From JBBKXP01 sp038251315 (GTDB lineage: Bacteria; Pseudomonadota; Alphaproteobacteria; Rhodobacterales; Rhodobacteraceae), in the NCBI GenBank assembly GCA_038251315.1, contig JBBSBK010000043.1:1-25815 (forward strand): 25,815 nt of DNA, written 5' to 3'. The notes beneath the pieces are model-generated. The model was not told where the DNA came from. It saw only the letters and a program-made list of their open reading frames with translations, and did no database searches. The position numbers were made by a program, and so were the translations under genes. Positions 23,099 through 25,815 of the stretch are shown in pieces. Within the stretch, counting starts at the first letter, position 1; every line of letters begins with the position of its first letter.

Positions 23099-23535
23099 CA
23101 AACCCGACCGACAATCTGGCCGTATCCCTGTTTTCCGAGATCGTGATGGTCGACCAACTGGCCCGCATGTCGGTCGCCCGCGCAATGCCCAAGGGGATGG
23201 AGCTATCGCATTTTTCCGTTTTGAACCACCTCGCCCATGCGGGTGTCGAAAAGTCGCCGGCGCAACTGGCTAAGACGTTTCATCTGACCCGCGGGGCGAT
23301 GACCAATACGCTGGGCAAGCTGGAATGGAATGGCTGGATCCACATCCGCCCCGATTGGGAGGATGCGCGGCGCAAGATGGTCGCGATCAGCCCGGCAGGG
23401 TTGCGGGCACGCGATGCGGCGCTGGCGGCGATCATTCCGGTGATCGGGCGGGTGGTGGAAAAGATCGGTGTCGACAAGGTGCGCGGCGCACTGCCCGTGC
23501 TGCGCGAGTTGCGGGTCAATCTGACAGATGACTAG
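23095..23535 (+). CDS. MarR-family transcriptional regulator
   Basis: MarR proteins are dimeric winged-helix regulators that often respond to small ligands or oxidants. The 146-residue protein has the expected order: an N-terminal dimerisation helix, the helix-turn-helix with KSPAQLAKTFHLTRGAMTNT and LGKLEWNGWI, the wing RPDWEDARRKMVAIS, and C-terminal helices. It contains no cysteine, so a thiol redox switch is unlikely. The start is GTG in a GTGA overlap with the nitrilase. The stop TAG interlocks with that of convergent ubiG. Its targets are unknown; it may control its own operon. Confidence 0.9.
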   Translation: MTNPTDNLAVSLFSEIVMVDQLARMSVARAMPKGMELSHFSVLNHLAHAGVEKSPAQLAKTFHLTRGAMTNTLGKLEWNGWIHIRPDWEDARRKMVAISPAGLRARDAALAAIIPVIGRVVEKIGVDKVRGALPVLRELRVNLTDD

Positions 23536-24266
23536 GGTTTGATGCTGGCCGTCACGTAGTTACAGCTCAGGTCGCGTTCCGAAATCCGCCAGTCCCAACG
23601 GATCGGGTTGAACTGGAATCCCTTGCGGTCAACCGGGGTCAGTCCGGCCTTTCCCAGCAGCGCGAACAATTCGTCTGGCGTGATGAACTTGGCCCAATCG
23701 TGCGTGCCCTTTGGCAGCCAGCGCATGACCCATTCTGCGCCGACGATCGCCATCGCAAAACTTTTAGGGTTGCGGTTCAGAGTCGAACAGATGTGCAACC
23801 CGCCGGGTTTCAGCAGTTGCTGGCAGGCGGTCAGATAAGTCAGCGGATCGGCGACGTGTTCGACCACCTCCATATTCAGCACCACGTCGAACTGTTCGCC
23901 GGCTGCCGCCATGTCTTCGGCCGTGCCGACGCGGTAGTCGATCGTTAGTCCTGATTGTTCAGCATGACGTTGCGCCACAGGAATGTTGCGCGGGGCCGCA
24001 TCTACCCCGACAACCGTAGCCCCCAACCGCGCCATCGGTTCGCAAAGCAACCCGCCGCCACAGCCGATATCGAGGATGCGCAAGCCCTCAAATGGTGCGT
24101 TCGTGGACAAATCCCGCGGAAATTCCCCGGCGATCTGCCGGGTGATGTAATCCAGCCGACAGGGGTTGAGCATGTGCAGCGGTTTGAACTTGCCCTCGAG
24201 GTCCCACCATTCGGCAGCCATCGCCTCGAACTTGGCAATCTCGGTCGGGTCGATGGTGGTCTGCAT
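23532..24266 (-). CDS. ubiG: Ubiquinone O-methyltransferase UbiG
   Basis: UbiG carries out both O-methylations in ubiquinone biosynthesis using SAM. The 244-residue protein shows the UbiG opening TTIDPTEIAKFEAMAAEWWD, then KFKPLHMLNPCRLDYI, SAM motif I ILDIGCGGGLL, EVVEHVADP, and STLNRNPKSFAMAIVGAEWV, all typical of this enzyme and unlike generic methyltransferases. AAGGAT lies 8 nt before the ATG. It is divergent from the iminopeptidase gene across 51 nt. Confidence 0.97.
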   Translation of the reverse strand: MQTTIDPTEIAKFEAMAAEWWDLEGKFKPLHMLNPCRLDYITRQIAGEFPRDLSTNAPFEGLRILDIGCGGGLLCEPMARLGATVVGVDAAPRNIPVAQRHAEQSGLTIDYRVGTAEDMAAAGEQFDVVLNMEVVEHVADPLTYLTACQQLLKPGGLHICSTLNRNPKSFAMAIVGAEWVMRWLPKGTHDWAKFITPDELFALLGKAGLTPVDRKGFQFNPIRWDWRISERDLSCNYVTASIKP

Positions 24267-24278
24267 TGCAGGTGATCC

Positions 24279-24309
24279 TTGGCCGTGTCAGGTTACCACA
24301 AACTATATA
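24279..24309 (+). promoter_or_regulatory. Promoter candidate for the iminopeptidase gene (possibly leaderless)
   Basis: TATATA at 24304-24309 sits in CTATATAGGGCGG, very like the hslO core CTATATAGGCGCGG. A TTGGCC at 24279-24284 is a distant -35 candidate. The ATG lies 9 nt after TATATA, so transcription would start at or just before the start codon. Confidence 0.45.
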
Positions 24310-24317
24310 GGGCGGTC

Positions 24318-25298
24318 ATGGACAAGGTCGCAGGTCAAAATAACACAGGGGCGCACCTGTATCCGGCGATCGACCCGTTCGATCAGCGGATGCTGGATGT
24401 GGGCGATGGGCATCGCATTTATGTCGAACAATGCGGGCGGGCCGATGGTATCCCCGTGATTGTCCTGCACGGTGGGCCCGGCGGCGGGTGTAGCCCAGCG
24501 ATGCGTCGCTATTTCGATCCCGCAGTATATCGCATCATCCTGTTCGATCAACGCGGCTGTGGCCGTTCGCGCCCGCATGCGTCGGTCGCGGCGAACACGA
24601 CATGGCATCTGGTTGCCGATATCGAATTGATCCGCACCATGCTCGGCATCGACGATTGGGTCGTGTTTGGCGGCAGTTGGGGGGCGACGCTGGCACTGAT
24701 CTATGGGCAGGAACACCCCGACCGCACACTGGCGCTGATCCTGCGCGGGGTGTTTCTGATGACCCAGACCGAGTTGAACTGGTTCTATGGCGGCGGCGCG
24801 GGCCGGTTCTGGCCAGACCTGTGGGCCAAATTCACCGCACCGATTCCCGAAGAAGAACGCAGCGACATGATTGCTGCCTATCACCGTCGCCTGTTTTGCG
24901 GCGATAACGCCATCGAAGTCCGGCATGCGCGGGTTTGGGCGGCGTGGGAAAACGCGCTGGCGTCGATCATGTCTGACGGGATGTCGGGTGATGGCCCGGC
25001 GGATTACGCCCGCGCCTTTGCCCGGATCGAAAACCACTATTTCGTGCATGGCGGGTTTTTGTCGCACGATCAGCAAATCATGGCCCGGATGGACCGGATT
25101 GCCGATATCCCCGGCGTCATCGTGCAGGGGCGTTACGACATGATCTGCCCGCCTGTCGCGGCTTACAATCTGGCCGCTGCATGGCCAAAGGCGCGGCTGG
25201 AATTGATCGCGCGTGCCGGGCATGCCCTGTCCGAACCGGGGATCAGCGCCGAACTGGTGCGCACGATGGACCGTTTGCCCGGCGAATTGGCCGAATAA
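24318..25298 (+). CDS. pip: Proline iminopeptidase (alpha/beta hydrolase)
   Basis: The enzyme removes N-terminal proline from peptides in the cytosol. Its 326 residues carry HGGPGGGCSP (oxyanion region), FDQRGCGRSRPHA, the nucleophile Ser120 in GGSWGATLAL, the acid Asp274 in GRYDMICPP and the His302 in RAGHALSE, all diagnostic for the prolyl iminopeptidase family. I chose ATG 24318 (MDKVAGQNN); there is no ribosome-binding site, which fits a leaderless transcript. A longer frame from 24279 would begin upstream of the likely promoter. A peptide-type ABC permease follows. Confidence 0.93.
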   Translation: MDKVAGQNNTGAHLYPAIDPFDQRMLDVGDGHRIYVEQCGRADGIPVIVLHGGPGGGCSPAMRRYFDPAVYRIILFDQRGCGRSRPHASVAANTTWHLVADIELIRTMLGIDDWVVFGGSWGATLALIYGQEHPDRTLALILRGVFLMTQTELNWFYGGGAGRFWPDLWAKFTAPIPEEERSDMIAAYHRRLFCGDNAIEVRHARVWAAWENALASIMSDGMSGDGPADYARAFARIENHYFVHGGFLSHDQQIMARMDRIADIPGVIVQGRYDMICPPVAAYNLAAAWPKARLELIARAGHALSEPGISAELVRTMDRLPGELAE

Positions 25299-25367
25299 AT
25301 CTGCAGCCTTTACAGGTGCGGCATTTTTGTTAACCTTCCAGTCAATAAACGGGGGGGTAATCAGCGC

Positions 25368-25815
25368 GTGAATTCGGTTGTCAGAATCATTCTGCAACGT
25401 CTTGCGCTTGGCTTGCTGACCCTGTTGATCGTTTCCATTGTCATTTTCGTCGCCGTCAACTTGCTGCCCGGCGATTTTGCCGAGGCGATTCTCGGTCAAG
25501 GTGCGACACCCGAGGCTGTTGCATCGATCCGCCGTGATCTGGGCCTCGATCAGCCAATGGTCGTGCGCTATTTCACGTGGCTGGCCGATGCGGCACGGGG
25601 CGATCTGGGCAGCAGTTTTGCCAACGCCAACTTTGCATCCTTTACCGGCACCACGTCGGGGGCCAAGACGGTGCTGCAACAGATCGCGCCGCGTTTTGCC
25701 AATACGATGTTTCTGGCCGGGGTGACGGCGCTCATCGCGGTGCCGATTTCGGTCGGGCTGGGCATCCTCGCAGCGCTTTACCGCAATTCGGTGTTCGACC
25801 GGGTGGCGAATGTCA
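25368..25815 (+). CDS. Peptide-type ABC transporter permease (5' part, truncated by window edge)
   Basis: The first 149 residues resemble DppB/OppB permeases of dipeptide/oligopeptide importers. RIILQRLALGLLTLLIVSIV begins a first membrane helix, followed by LLPGDFAEAILG, RRDLGLDQPMVVRYFTWL and GDLGSS, the familiar periplasmic loop, and a second helix with MFLAGVTALIAVPISVGLGI. The start is GTG at 25368 after a GGGGGGGT ribosome site; no ATG fits. The rest, including the binding-protein-dependent EAA loop, is outside the window. Partner permease, ATPases and solute-binding protein are presumably nearby but unseen. It lies 69 nt after the iminopeptidase, possibly as one peptide-use locus. Confidence 0.9.
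   Translation, partial: MNSVVRIILQRLALGLLTLLIVSIVIFVAVNLLPGDFAEAILGQGATPEAVASIRRDLGLDQPMVVRYFTWLADAARGDLGSSFANANFASFTGTTSGAKTVLQQIAPRFANTMFLAGVTALIAVPISVGLGILAALYRNSVFDRVANV

Noticed and set aside
25301..25328. Hairpin plus TTTTT after the iminopeptidase gene as a terminator
   Set aside because: The stem is only about five pairs with a bulge, and the T-run is separated from it by several bases; the TTTACA in its loop could instead be a -35 for the permease gene.
24303..25679. A very long open frame on the minus strand opposite the iminopeptidase gene
   Set aside because: It mirrors real coding DNA in a GC-rich genome, its translation is Arg/Gln/Pro/His-rich with no family features, and the plus-strand gene has a full catalytic triad.
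1..25815. tRNA, rRNA, CRISPR, IS element or defence-system genes
   Set aside because: I saw no repeat-spacer pattern, transposase, integrase, tRNA cloverleaf or toxin-antitoxin pair on reading the gaps and gene products.

Overview
The window is about 25.8 kb of GC-rich, densely coding bacterial DNA. It reads as a chromosomal segment of an alphaproteobacterium, most likely Rhodobacterales (Roseobacter/Rhodobacter group). The evidence is gene content and style: hrcA-grpE next to mutS, hslO followed by a NuCoA-type Nudix gene and a class II CCA-adding enzyme, an NDUFAF5-like methyltransferase upstream of hemH, a ComF-GrxC-nitrilase string, many 4-nt ATGA/GTGA overlaps, and CTATATAGG-type promoter cores. 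The genus call is inference. I see no rRNA, tRNA, CRISPR array, insertion sequence or prophage gene, and no gene-free stretch above about 210 nt.

Layout. (1) 1-1200: the 3' part of hrcA, then grpE, closed by a strong hairpin shared with convergent mutS. (2) 1200-4206: mutS on the minus strand, a foldable nested inverted repeat upstream of it, and a possible 55-residue small gene. (3) 4196-6580: an exported msrA, divergent from a translationally coupled pair, a class IV aminotransferase and a sulfotransferase-like P-loop protein. (4) 6606-9199: argG with a large terminal inverted repeat, a six-helix membrane protein, and a Nudix hydrolase. (5) 9229-11985: a symmetric promoter core, then hslO, a CoA-type Nudix hydrolase and the CCA enzyme as one overlapping operon. 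(6) 12047-17038: a leader with a 10-codon upstream ORF and hairpins, a heterodimer-type ABC exporter pair, and an Fe-S RlmD/TrmA-family RNA methyltransferase, apparently one transcript. (7) 17131-18934: an envelope cluster of two YkuD L,D-transpeptidases flanking a CAP-domain lipoprotein, all three with twin-arginine-like signals. (8) 19086-21229: a small secreted/membrane protein with a very strong terminator, convergent with the NDUFAF5-like gene and hemH. (9) 21255-24266: comF-like, grxC, nitrilase and marR genes in one tight string, ending tail-to-tail with ubiG. (10) 24318-end: a proline iminopeptidase, possibly leaderless, and the start of a peptide-type ABC permease.

The genes are mostly housekeeping: proteostasis (HrcA, GrpE, Hsp33, MsrA), nucleotide clean-up and tRNA/rRNA maturation (Nudix enzymes, CCA enzyme, RNA methyltransferase), heme/ubiquinone/Complex I support (HemH, UbiG, NDUFAF5-like), glutathione chemistry (GrxC, nitrilase) and peptidoglycan editing (YkuD proteins). 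The less ordinary signals are regulatory: the attenuator-like ABC leader, the self-symmetric promoter core at 9229-9242, a shared A-rich element upstream of the two L,D-transpeptidases, and the structured mutS upstream region. I did not find a clearly new multi-gene defence or mobile system.
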